A DNA stretch of 64,000 nucleotides, taken from positions 55,598 to 119,597 of the forward strand of contig CADARY010000007.1 in NCBI GenBank assembly GCA_902790375.1. Direction: 5' to 3'. Source of the DNA: Oscillospiraceae bacterium. Lineage in GTDB: Bacteria > Bacillota > Clostridia > Oscillospirales > Oscillospiraceae. The notes beneath the pieces are model-generated. The model was not told the DNA's origin, made no database searches, and worked only from the letters and a program-made list of their open reading frames with translations. Both the position numbers and the translations under genes were made by a program. Shown piece after piece: positions 17,965 through 25,708 of the stretch. Position 1 is the stretch's first letter. Each line of letters begins with the position of its first letter.

Positions 17965-19356
17965 TTATTCAAGCTCCTGCGGGAGACTGAGCTTCTTCTC
18001 CATGTCTATGAAGGCTGAGCGCAGGAAGAAGGCAGAGGCCAGCAGGGAGATGACCTCCGCAATCGGGAAGGCCCACCAGACATTGTTCACGTCCCCGGTT
18101 TTGGACAGCAGCCAGGCGGCGGGGATCAGAGCGAGAAGCTGGCGCAGGATGGACACGATCATCGAAGCCATGCTGTGGTCCAGCGCCTGGCAGACAGAGC
18201 CCGCCACAATGCAGAAGCCCGCGAACAAAAACGAAATGCTGATGCGCCGCAGCGCCGGAACGCCGATGGCAAGCATCGCCTCGGACGGACTGAAGATGCC
18301 GAGCAGCTCGCGGGGAACCAGCTGAAAGACGAGGAAGCCGAGCAGCATAAAGCTGGTGGCGTACAGCACGCCGAAACGGAAGGTGCGGTAAATGCGCGAC
18401 TTCTTTCGCGCGCCGTAGTTGTAGCCGATGATGGGGATCAGGGCGTTGTTGAGGCCGAAGACCGGCATGAAAAAGAAGCTCTGAATTTTGAAATAGACGC
18501 CGTAGACCGCAATGGCCGTGGAGGTAAAGCCGATGAGAATGCGGTTCATCATGTAGTTCGTGATCGAGCCGATCACCATCATAATAATGGAGGGGAAGCC
18601 GATGCGGTACACATCCCCGATGATGCGCAGCTCCGGCCTGAGATCGGAAAAGGAAATGGGCAGCTCGACATTCCGGCGGAAGTGCAGGAAAAAGCCGAGG
18701 GCCGCGGCAAGGGCCTGGCCGATCACGGTGGCGATGGCAGCGCCGGCGGTGCCCATGGCGGGCAGACCGCACCAGCCGAAAATGAAGAACGGATCAAGGA
18801 TGATGTTGGTGATGGCGCCGACCATCTGGGTCCACATGGAAAGCCGCGTCAGCCCCGTCGACTGGAGCAGGCGCTCCACACAGATCTCCAGATAGAGAAA
18901 GAGCGACCCGATGGTCACGATCTGCAGGTATCTGTCTGCGTGGCGGCTGATTTCGGGCAGACTGGTCTGGGAGCTGATAAAGGCCCTGGCGCCGAAGATG
19001 CCGAACAGGGCCATGACCGCCCAGCAGCAGATGCTGAGAAAGACGCCGTTGCCGGCCACGCGGCTTGCGTTCTTTGAATCCCGGCGGCCGAGGGCGCGGG
19101 ATACCAGCGTGGTCACGCCGACGCCGGTGCCGGTGCCGAGACCGATCATGATGTTCTGAGCCGGGAACGCAAGCGACAGGGCAGAGAGACAGTCCTCCGA
19201 CACCCGGGCGACATAGATGCTGTCCACAATGTTGTACAGCGCCTGTACCAGCATGGACAGCATGATGGGAAAGGCCATGCTGATCAGCAGCTTTCCCTCA
19301 TCCATTTCCCCCATGCGCCTGGAGTCGATTCTCTGTGCGTTTGCCAAAATAATCAC
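17965..19356 (-). CDS. MATE family efflux transporter
   Basis: Cation-coupled multidrug or metabolite exporter of 463 residues. About twelve hydrophobic segments are arranged as two related halves, with MATE signatures such as PIMLSMLVQALYNIVDSI near the start, GTGTGVGVTTLVSRALG and the second-half GLNNALIPIIGYNYGA. The substrate is unknown. The start given is a GTG lying right against a ggaag sequence, which is too close for a ribosome binding site. The internal ATG codons at MGEMDEGK are plausible alternatives and would remove about 14-17 residues. Confidence 0.9.
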   Translation of the reverse strand: MIILANAQRIDSRRMGEMDEGKLLISMAFPIMLSMLVQALYNIVDSIYVARVSEDCLSALSLAFPAQNIMIGLGTGTGVGVTTLVSRALGRRDSKNASRVAGNGVFLSICCWAVMALFGIFGARAFISSQTSLPEISRHADRYLQIVTIGSLFLYLEICVERLLQSTGLTRLSMWTQMVGAITNIILDPFFIFGWCGLPAMGTAGAAIATVIGQALAAALGFFLHFRRNVELPISFSDLRPELRIIGDVYRIGFPSIIMMVIGSITNYMMNRILIGFTSTAIAVYGVYFKIQSFFFMPVFGLNNALIPIIGYNYGARKKSRIYRTFRFGVLYATSFMLLGFLVFQLVPRELLGIFSPSEAMLAIGVPALRRISISFLFAGFCIVAGSVCQALDHSMASMIVSILRQLLALIPAAWLLSKTGDVNNVWWAFPIAEVISLLASAFFLRSAFIDMEKKLSLPQELE

Positions 19357-19376
19357 CTTCCGATAAATGTCGTGCT

Positions 19377-19476
19377 ATTATACAGGAATGCGCCGCAAAG
19401 TGCAAGAGCAGAAACGGCGATCCGCGCTTTTTCATGAAAATCGTCTCTTGATTATACCGGAAGAGTGTACTATGAT
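19377..19476. promoter_or_regulatory. Divergent promoters for the MATE and GTPase genes
   Basis: On the - strand, TATAAT (19377-19382) has a poor -35 (TTGCAC, 19400-19405). On the + strand, ttgatt (19448-19453) and tatgat (19471-19476) are spaced by 17 bp, 70 bp upstream of the GTPase start. Confidence 0.6.
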
Positions 19477-19545
19477 TACAAGGTCGGCGCTTGCATGCAA
19501 GGATGGATCTGTGTGCGGCTCATGGCGCGGGATTTGAGGTGCAGG

Positions 19546-20499
19546 ATGACAAAGGTAGATTTGATAACGGGCTTTCTCGGCGCGGGGAAAACGAGCTTTC
19601 TGCTGCGCTATGCAGGCAATATGCTGCGGCAGGGCCGGCGCATTGCGATCCTGGTGTTCGACCGGGGCGCCGTCAATGTGGACATGCCGCTGCTGCACGC
19701 GCTGCAGGGCGAGAACTGCGAGATCGAGATGCTCGCCGGCGCCTGCGATGAAGACTGCCATCGCCGGCGTTTTCGCACGAAGCTCATCTCCCTCGGCATG
19801 CAGGGCTTCGACCGGGTGCTTATTGAGCCGTCGGGCGTCTTCGATATGGACGAGTATTTTGATGTCCTGCACGAAAGCCCCCTGGATCGCTGGTTTGAAC
19901 CCGGCAGCGTCATCACGATCGTGGACGCGAAGCTGGAGGAGGACATGACGCCGGAGGAGGACTACTATCTGGCGTCCCAGGCGGCAGGCGCAGGCTGCAT
20001 CCTGCTGAGCCGGACACAGCTTGCCGGGGAGGAGGAGATCCGCCGGACCCTCCGCCATGTGGAGCGGGCCTGCGCTGCCATCTCGGCGCCCGGCATTTCC
20101 GGGCGCGTCATGATAAAAAACTGGGATGAGCTGACGGACGACGATTATAAAAGCCTGGCAGGCTGCGGCTATCGCGCTGCCGACTACCGGAAGCTGATCG
20201 CGGGCAGGGCCTCCGCCTTCCAATCCCTGTCCTTCCTGGACCTCACGCTCGGCCGGGCAGAGCTGAAGGAGAAGAGCGGGCGGCTCTTTTCGGAGGCATC
20301 CTTCGGCAGGATTCTCCGCGTCAAGGGCTTCTTTGCGGAGGACGGGGCCTGGTATCAGTTCAACGCGACGAAGGACACAGTCCACATCGAGGCGACGCCC
20401 GGGAACCGCAGCGCCCTGATCGTCATCGGCTGCGAGCTGAACGAGGATGCGATCAGCCTGCTGCTGACCGGAAAGATCCCGGAGCACCACATCCTCTGA
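19546..20499 (+). CDS. CobW/HypB/UreG-type GTP-binding protein
   Basis: G3E-family GTPase of 317 residues; members act as metallochaperones or insert metals into enzymes. The P loop GFLGAGKTSFL is at residues 9-19, a DRGAVNVD switch follows and the Walker B-like LIEPSGVFD is near 90. The CxCC metal motif of COG0523 is absent; instead ACDEDCHRRR offers two cysteines. The C-terminal half (KGFFAEDGAWYQFN) resembles the CobW C-terminal domain. The ATG at 19546 is chosen because it starts MTKVDLITGF and has gaggtgcagg before it. No metalloenzyme gene is adjacent. Confidence 0.85.
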   Translation: MTKVDLITGFLGAGKTSFLLRYAGNMLRQGRRIAILVFDRGAVNVDMPLLHALQGENCEIEMLAGACDEDCHRRRFRTKLISLGMQGFDRVLIEPSGVFDMDEYFDVLHESPLDRWFEPGSVITIVDAKLEEDMTPEEDYYLASQAAGAGCILLSRTQLAGEEEIRRTLRHVERACAAISAPGISGRVMIKNWDELTDDDYKSLAGCGYRAADYRKLIAGRASAFQSLSFLDLTLGRAELKEKSGRLFSEASFGRILRVKGFFAEDGAWYQFNATKDTVHIEATPGNRSALIVIGCELNEDAISLLLTGKIPEHHIL

Positions 20500-20661
20500 C
20501 CTGACAGGCGGGGCGGTATTCTTTCATGCCGTCGGCCGGCGCGGATACCGTGCTTGCCGCCGGCGACAGAGTGACCGTTTTCGGAAATTACAAAACCATA
20601 TGCAGGTGCTTCCAGGCGCGCGAGCGCTTTGGGGAATAGAGCGGAAGGAGCGGACAGAATC

Positions 20662-21210
20662 ATGGAAAACGTCAGGGAACAGGCGGCCCGCGCAGTCACG
20701 GAGCTGCTTGAGGCGGCAAAGCTCATGCCGGGGGAGCTTCTGGTTGTCGGCTGCTCCTCCAGTGAGATCGTCGGGCAGCGCATCGGCAAGGGCTCCAGCC
20801 TCGAGGCGGCGGAGGCGGTCTATGCCGGCATCGCCCCGGTCCTGGCCGGGCACGGCATTCTGCTTGCCGCCCAGTGCTGCGAGCATCTCAACCGCGCGCT
20901 GATCGTGGAGCGCAGCACCGCCGAGCGATACGGCCTGGAGGCGGTGAATGTCCGGCCCTGGGCCCACGCGGGCGGCTCCTTCGCCACGACGGTGTGGGAG
21001 CATATGGCGCAGCCTGTCGCGCTTGAGCATATCCGGGCTCACGCGGGCATGGATATAGGCGACACCCTCATCGGGATGCACCTGCGGGAGGTCGCGGTCC
21101 CGGTGCGCCTGAGCATAAGGAAGATCGGCGAGGCAAATCTCGTCTGCGCCAGGACGCGGCCGAAATTCATCGGCGGCGAAAGGGCGCGCTATATCGAAGA
21201 GCTGAAATAA
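20662..21210 (+). CDS. UPF0340/YwlG family protein (TIGR01440)
   Basis: Conserved Firmicute protein of unknown role, 182 residues, full family length. Recognised by VVGCSSSEIVGQRIGKGSS near the N-terminus, AAQCCEHLNRALIVER in the middle and PWAHAGGSFAT. The repeated cysteines and the GxCSSSE motif are family hallmarks. The start at 20662 has an aaggag site. It lies 160 bp after the GTPase gene on the same strand, and no promoter is obvious between them. Confidence 0.88.
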   Translation: MENVREQAARAVTELLEAAKLMPGELLVVGCSSSEIVGQRIGKGSSLEAAEAVYAGIAPVLAGHGILLAAQCCEHLNRALIVERSTAERYGLEAVNVRPWAHAGGSFATTVWEHMAQPVALEHIRAHAGMDIGDTLIGMHLREVAVPVRLSIRKIGEANLVCARTRPKFIGGERARYIEELK

Positions 21211-21266
21211 AAATCCTAATGTCATTCGTTAGGAAGGCTTTTGATGTGAGATCGGCAGAGTGAGCC

Positions 21267-22028
21267 ATGAAGATACAGGAGACGGAACGGTCGATTTGCG
21301 CGCTGATCTGTCAGAACGGCGGCTTGAAGGCGCGCGAGATCGCAAAGGAGCTGGGCCTTGATCACCAGACTGTAAACCATATTCTCTTCAGCTCGCCCCT
21401 GATGAAGGAGCTGTGCTGGCAGGATCGGGAATACCGCTGGCACGGGATTGTCAGACAGGCAAGACCGCATATCGGCCTGCAGGAATTTGCCGGGTATTAC
21501 AGCAGCGTGGGCGAGTTCATGGATTTATCAGAAGAGGAATGGCTGAAGAGACTGACCGAGGGCTGTACAAACATCGGGAGAAATCTCAACGACACACGCG
21601 GCCTGTTCCATTCCTTCCGGGACTGCCGCAAGCAAATGCGCAGGCTCTTTGACGATCTTCTGGCGATGGCGGGCGACGCCTGCCTGCGCTGGGAGCTTGC
21701 CTTCGAGATGCGGCTCAAGCGCTCCCGATTTGTCAGGATCTATGCGGATGTGCTGGTCATCACCCAAGACAAGGTCTTCTCCCTGGAGTTCAAGATGAAG
21801 GACAGGATCGACCCGAAAGAGGTCCTGCAATCCGCCAAGTATGCGCCGTATCTGGAAATCGTGTTCGGGCCCGCCTATGAAGTGATTCCGGTGCTCGTGC
21901 TGACGGGCGCAGCAGACTTTTTTGATTTTTGCCCGGTAGGGGAGGCGGACATGGTGCTGCCGGTCTGCTCCGGAGACATGCTCTTTAACGCCTTTGACGA
22001 GTATCTGGGCTTCCTGAACAATCGGTGA
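21267..22028 (+). CDS. Winged-helix protein with a PD-(D/E)XK nuclease-like core (hypothetical)
   Basis: Not a named family. The first 65 or so of 253 residues look like a winged helix (GLKAREIAKELGLDHQTVNH then a beta wing, CWQDREYRWHG). The C-terminal half contains ADVLVI followed by VFSLEFKMKD; this D-x(n)-E-x-K pattern on predicted strands is the core of PD-(D/E)XK nucleases. The middle holds a helical, Cys- and Arg-rich stretch. Such combinations occur in defence or repair proteins, but neighbours here (UPF0340, a phosphatase) give no support. The functional reading is inferred from motif shape only. Confidence 0.6.
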   Translation: MKIQETERSICALICQNGGLKAREIAKELGLDHQTVNHILFSSPLMKELCWQDREYRWHGIVRQARPHIGLQEFAGYYSSVGEFMDLSEEEWLKRLTEGCTNIGRNLNDTRGLFHSFRDCRKQMRRLFDDLLAMAGDACLRWELAFEMRLKRSRFVRIYADVLVITQDKVFSLEFKMKDRIDPKEVLQSAKYAPYLEIVFGPAYEVIPVLVLTGAADFFDFCPVGEADMVLPVCSGDMLFNAFDEYLGFLNNR

Positions 22029-22121
22029 CCGTCATGCCCACGGGGCAACGCCTTGGAGCTGCGCTCAGCGTCCGTCCTCAGGCTGTGTGCGCATCGGCAG
22101 TTTACAGGGAAGAGGAAGGCG

Positions 22122-22150
22122 TTGTTTTTATGCGCGGAATGTGATATGAT
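22122..22150 (+). promoter_or_regulatory. Probable promoter of the histidine phosphatase gene
   Basis: ttgttt (22122-22127) and tatgat (22145-22150), spacer 17 bp, lie 37 bp upstream of the start. The -35 is weak. Confidence 0.5.
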
Positions 22151-22187
22151 CTCTGAAACTGAACAGGCAGGGGGAAGGAGAATCCGG

Positions 22188-22724
22188 ATGAAAGAGCTGT
22201 ATTTTGTGCGCCATGGAGAGTCCCAGTGGAATCTCGAGGATAAGATCTGCGGAGCAAGCGATGCGCCGCTGACAGAAAAGGGCCATGAGCAGGCCGTCAA
22301 AACAGGGAAGGCCATTGCAGAGTCGGGAATCCGCGCAGATCTGATCCTGTACTCGCCTTTGCAGCGGGCGGCGGATACCGCACGGCATATCTCGGAAATC
22401 ACCGGGATCCCCGCAAGGGTGGAGCCCAGATTGATCGAGCAGAATTTCGGTATCTGGGAGGGGACCAGCCCGAGAAAAAGCGAGGCTTTTCAGAAGGCAA
22501 AGCAGAACTTTATCTGTTCCTACGGGAGCGGCGAATCCATGTTCCGTGTTGCCCAGCGGATCTATAATCTGCTGGATGAACTGAAGGAGGATGAGCATAC
22601 CTGCATACTGGTCGCCCACAACGGGATAGCCCGGTTTATCAAGTCCTATTTTCAGGATATGAAAAACGAAGAGTTTGCCGCTTTTGGCGTGAATAACTGC
22701 GAAGTATGCCGTTTTCAGTTTTGA
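22188..22724 (+). CDS. Histidine phosphatase (phosphoglycerate mutase-like) family protein
   Basis: A 178-residue phosphatase of the cofactor-dependent mutase superfamily. The catalytic phospho-His lies in LYFVRHGESQWN (residues 4-15), the second arginine/glutamate set in YSPLQRAADTA and RLIEQNFGIWEG, and the C-terminal catalytic His in LVAHNGIARF. Short members such as this are usually broad phosphatases (CobC or YhfR-like) rather than glycolytic mutases. The ATG at 22188 follows the strong site ggggaaggag at 7 nt. No cobalamin genes are near. Confidence 0.88.
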   Translation: MKELYFVRHGESQWNLEDKICGASDAPLTEKGHEQAVKTGKAIAESGIRADLILYSPLQRAADTARHISEITGIPARVEPRLIEQNFGIWEGTSPRKSEAFQKAKQNFICSYGSGESMFRVAQRIYNLLDELKEDEHTCILVAHNGIARFIKSYFQDMKNEEFAAFGVNNCEVCRFQF

Positions 22725-22805
22725 ACAGGGTGAAAAAAGACCGGCAGGGATCGTGACCGACGATCAGGAGCGCAGCGATGTGCAGCGGAAGAAACGAAAA
22801 TAGTA

Positions 22806-22854
22806 TTGACACGATGTCAGAACCATGCTATAGTATGTTCTGACATCGTGTCAA
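22806..22854 (+). promoter_or_regulatory. Strong promoter inside a perfect 18-bp inverted repeat: TetR operator pair
   Basis: The consensus ttgaca (22806-22811) and tatagt (22829-22834) are spaced by 17 bp. The 18-bp arms 22806-22823 and 22837-22854 are perfect complements. Each arm also contains its own palindrome tgaca-N3-tgtca (22807-22819 and 22841-22853), so two operator copies, 34 bp apart, flank the -10 box. This is a typical TetR autoregulation arrangement; the regulator gene starts at 23150. Confidence 0.8.
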
Positions 22855-22862
22855 CATTGTTG

Positions 22863-22988
22863 AGGCAATACCGCATAATTCGGCAAGAGCAGATCCTGAG
22901 AAAATTTGGGTTCTGATAAAGGCACTTTTTCGCAGATGTACTTTGTGTACCTCAAGAAATGCCGAAGGCGGATTGTGCGGCGTTGCCT
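22863..22988. mobile_element. Candidate 126-bp MITE-like element in the tetR leader
   Basis: The ends are 22-nt imperfect inverted repeats (17 of 22 matching): aggcaataccgca at the left and tgcggcgttgcct at the right. The interior has no coding capacity. A partial second copy of the left end occurs at 24452-24488. No target duplication can be fixed with confidence. The gap 22725-23149 otherwise holds the tetR promoter and a GC-rich leader. Confidence 0.55.
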
Positions 22989-23149
22989 TAAAAAAAGAAG
23001 CGCCGTTGTCGCCGTATCCGTCTCCGGCGCTCGCGCCGGGAGCGATGGGCGGCGGAAGGCCGAACCGGACTGCGGCGGATTATGCGGGCGTCATGGCTTA
23101 CAGCCGCTGGACGCTCTGCGGAGCAGGCGCTTGAGAGAGGAGCAGTGAG

Positions 23150-23779
23150 ATGCCAAAAGGATCTGCGGAACTGACCAATGCGCGGCGTGAGGAAATCATC
23201 GCCGCATGCCGCAAGCTCTATGAGACCATGAGCTTCAAGGACATCACCCTGAAGGAAATCGGGCAGCAGACCTCCTTTACCCGTACCTCGATCTATAATT
23301 ACTTTGAGACAAAGGAGGAGATATTCCTTGCGCTTTTTGCGCAGGAATACGAGCGCTTTACCGAAGACCTTGAGAGCCTTTGCAGGCAGTATGAAAGCCT
23401 GACGCTGGACGAGCTCTCCTCCGCGCTTGCCCATGCGCTGGAGCGCCGCCCCCTGATGCTCAAGCTTTTGAGCATGAACCTCTATGACATGGAGGCCAAT
23501 TCCCGCATGGAGCGCCTGGTCGCCTTCAAGAAGGCCTATGGAAAGTCAAAGGACGCGCTGGATGCCTGCCTGAAGGTCTTTGTCCCCGGCCTCGGCGAGC
23601 AGAAACGCCAGAGCTTCCTGTATGCCTTCCTGCCCTTTGTCTACGGCCTTTATCCCTATACCGTGGTGACGGAAAAGCAGAAGCAGGCCATGCAGGAGGC
23701 GGGGATCTCCTATGTCTATATGAGCACCTATGAGATGGCCTGCGATTTTATCCGGACCTTGCTGGGAGGCCTGCTATGA
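23150..23779 (+). CDS. TetR family transcriptional regulator
   Basis: A 209-residue repressor. The N-terminal helix-turn-helix (LKEIGQQTSFTRTSIYNYF, about residues 36-54, then ETKEEIFLALF) is typical; the all-helical C-terminal ligand domain is variable. It heads a run of redox genes and overlaps the next start by ATGA. The upstream double palindrome across the promoter is its likely operator. The inducer is unknown; the downstream genes suggest a quinone or other electrophile. The ribosome binding site gagaggagcag is good. Confidence 0.92.
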   Translation: MPKGSAELTNARREEIIAACRKLYETMSFKDITLKEIGQQTSFTRTSIYNYFETKEEIFLALFAQEYERFTEDLESLCRQYESLTLDELSSALAHALERRPLMLKLLSMNLYDMEANSRMERLVAFKKAYGKSKDALDACLKVFVPGLGEQKRQSFLYAFLPFVYGLYPYTVVTEKQKQAMQEAGISYVYMSTYEMACDFIRTLLGGLL

Positions 23780-24105
23780 TTACCGTTCATCTGTATTACA
23801 CCGGTTCAAACGGCAGCGCCGGAGCCTTCGCCGAAGAGATGGTCAGAAGCGGCGTCGTGTCCTCGATCCGTGCCGAGGAGGGGAACCTCCGCTATGAATA
23901 CTTTTTCCCGATGGACGATCCCGAAACCGTGCTGCTTATCGACCAGTGGCGGGATCAGGCAGCCATCGACGCGCACCATGCCTCGCCCATGATGGCACAG
24001 ATCGCGGCGCTGCGGGAGAAATACGACCTGCACATGCAGGTCGAGCGCTTTGTCTCCGACGATTCGGGCCTGCCGGAGCAGGATTTGAAGTATATTAAAA
24101 AGTAG
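23776..24105 (+). CDS. Putative quinol monooxygenase (ABM domain protein)
   Basis: A 109-residue ferredoxin-like alpha/beta barrel protein of the antibiotic biosynthesis monooxygenase/YgiN group. Typical features are an N-terminal strand (MITVHLYYTGS), EEGNLRYEYFFPMDDP, the LIDQWRDQAAIDAHHAS segment with its histidines and the final strand. It is translationally coupled to tetR. The family acts on quinols or protects from them, which fits the operon's other redox proteins. Confidence 0.82.
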   Translation: MITVHLYYTGSNGSAGAFAEEMVRSGVVSSIRAEEGNLRYEYFFPMDDPETVLLIDQWRDQAAIDAHHASPMMAQIAALREKYDLHMQVERFVSDDSGLPEQDLKYIKK

Positions 24106-24121
24106 AGAAGGGGAGCATGAC

Positions 24122-24454
24122 ATGAATAAAAAGATTACACAGACGGCGGGGCGGGAACAGCTCGGGGACTTCGCGCCGATGTTTGCCCACCTCAATGATG
24201 ACGTGCTTTTCGGCGAGGTGTGGAACGAGGAAGCCATTGACCTGAAGACCAAATGCATCGTCACCGTTGTTGCCCTGATGGCGTCGGGGATCACGGATTC
24301 GTCCCTCGCCTACCATCTGCAAAACGCGAAGAACAACGGCGTGACAAAAGCAGAGATCGCCGCCATCATCACCCACGCCGCAATGTATGTGGGCTGGCCC
24401 AAGGGCTGGGCCGTGTTCCGCCAGGCCAGGGAGATCTGGAACGAGGAAGCGTAA
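24122..24454 (+). CDS. Carboxymuconolactone decarboxylase (AhpD-like) family protein
   Basis: An all-helical protein of 110 residues. It has the CMD core LKTKCIVTVVALMASGITDSS and a terminal KAEIAAIITHAAMYVGWPKG, with the catalytic-site His. The paired CxxC of AhpD is absent, since only one Cys is found at the usual position, so peroxidase activity is doubtful; other family members act as decarboxylases or thiol-independent proteins. The stop codon lies within the left end of a small repeat (24452). Confidence 0.85.
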   Translation: MNKKITQTAGREQLGDFAPMFAHLNDDVLFGEVWNEEAIDLKTKCIVTVVALMASGITDSSLAYHLQNAKNNGVTKAEIAAIITHAAMYVGWPKGWAVFRQAREIWNEEA

Positions 24455-24488
24455 GGCAATACCGCATCATTCGGCGAGAGCAGATCCA
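24452..24488. repeat. Partial second copy of the 22863 repeat end
   Basis: About 35 nt match 22861-22896 with three or four differences (taaggcaataccgcat...cggcgagagcagatcc). The repeat starts exactly at the stop codon of the preceding gene. No right-hand inverted end is seen, so this is a truncated copy or a shared end. Confidence 0.6.
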
Positions 24489-24528
24489 TAAGCAAGCCTG
24501 CAAAACGAGAAGGGAGTTACTGAAATCA

Positions 24529-25008
24529 ATGAAAACACTGGTCGCCTTTTTTTCTGCCAGCGGCAGCACCGCCAGACTGGCCAATACGCTTGCCGCTGCG
24601 GCAGACGCAGAACTGTATGAAATCAAGCCCGCCATACCCTATGAGCGCCGGGATCTGAACTGGATGGACAAGAAGGCCCGCAGCACCGTAGAGATGCAGG
24701 ACAAGAGCTGCCGCCCGGCGCTTGCCGATACGGCCGCGCCCGTTGAGCAGGCGGATGTCGTTTTCCTTGGCTTTCCCATATGGTGGTACCGCGAGCCCGG
24801 TATCATCGACAGCTTCCTGGACGCCTATGATTTTTCGGGCAAGACGGTCGTGCCCTTCTTCACCTCCGGCGGCAGCCAGCTCGGAGAGGGACAGGAACGG
24901 ATCGCAGCGCTGGCAAAGGGCGCGAAGGTCCTTGACGGAAAGCGCTTCTCCGCCCGCGCCTCTGAGCGCGAGCTGAAGGACTGGGTCAACAGCTTGCAGC
25001 TTGCGTAA
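24529..25008 (+). CDS. Flavodoxin
   Basis: A 159-residue flavodoxin-like FMN protein. The phosphate loop is AFFSASGSTARLA (residues 5-17) and the later flavin-stacking region is GFPIWWYREPGIIDSF. Compared with long-chain flavodoxins it belongs to the group often annotated as flavodoxin with reductase context. The ATG at 24529 starts MKTLVAFF; the open frame upstream is not coding-like. It is followed after 12 bp by an FMN reductase, so electron transfer between the two or to quinones is plausible. Confidence 0.87.
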   Translation: MKTLVAFFSASGSTARLANTLAAAADAELYEIKPAIPYERRDLNWMDKKARSTVEMQDKSCRPALADTAAPVEQADVVFLGFPIWWYREPGIIDSFLDAYDFSGKTVVPFFTSGGSQLGEGQERIAALAKGAKVLDGKRFSARASERELKDWVNSLQLA

Positions 25009-25020
25009 GGAGGCGTGAAA

Positions 25021-25569
25021 ATGAAAAAGGTTTTGATCGTATCGACAAGCCCCCGGGTGAACAGCAATTCGGAAGCGCTTGCAAAAGCCTTTGCCAGGGG
25101 CGCGCAGGAAGCAGGACATGAGGCAGAGCTGATCTCGCTGCGCGGCAGGACGGTGAACTTCTGCCGGGGCTGCTTTGTGTGCCAGGAGAAGCTGCGCTGC
25201 GTGATCCGCGACGATGCCGACGAGATCTGCCAAAAGGCGCTCCGGGCCGACGTGCTGGTTTTCGCCACGCCGATCTACTACTATGAAATGTCCGGACAGC
25301 TCAAGACCCTGCTCGACCGGCTCAATCCGCTGTTCCCGAGCGAGTACGCTTTCCGCGACGTGTATCTGCTGACCGCAGCCGCCGAGGATGAGGAGCATGT
25401 CCCGCAGCGCGCCGTCAGCGGTTTGGAGGGCTGGATCGAATGCTTTGAGCGGGCGCGCCTTGCCGGGAGCGTCTTCATGGGCGGCGTCACGGCAGCCGGG
25501 GAAAACCCGGAGCACCCGGCCATCGAGCAAGCCTTCCGGATGGGCAAAAGCATCTTACCCATGCCCTGA
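25021..25569 (+). CDS. NADPH-dependent FMN reductase/multimeric flavodoxin family protein
   Basis: A 182-residue flavodoxin-fold protein of the iron-sulfur flavoprotein/WrbA-like group. The FMN loop STSPRVNSNSEALA is at residues 8-21. A cysteine set CRGCFVCQEKLRC at about 49-61 is typical of clostridial members, and ATPIYYYEMSGQLKTLLDR binds the flavin ring. The ATG at 25021 has aaggaggc at 7 nt; the GTG six bases earlier lies too close to it. It closes the TetR-controlled redox operon. Confidence 0.88.
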   Translation: MKKVLIVSTSPRVNSNSEALAKAFARGAQEAGHEAELISLRGRTVNFCRGCFVCQEKLRCVIRDDADEICQKALRADVLVFATPIYYYEMSGQLKTLLDRLNPLFPSEYAFRDVYLLTAAAEDEEHVPQRAVSGLEGWIECFERARLAGSVFMGGVTAAGENPEHPAIEQAFRMGKSILPMP

Positions 25570-25708
25570 TGCGCATTTTCCGCCTTCCGCGCAACAAAGC
25601 ATCTTTCTTAAACCGGAGATTTATGGTATGCTTCATTTCGATAAATCAGCAGATACAGAGTTGCTTCACTCTTACAAAAGCTGAAAATACGATATGAGGG
25701 ATTGCGAT

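Noticed and set aside
22906-23148. Short frames in the tetR leader
   Set aside because: They cross the TIR element and GC-rich leader and have arginine-rich shadow composition.
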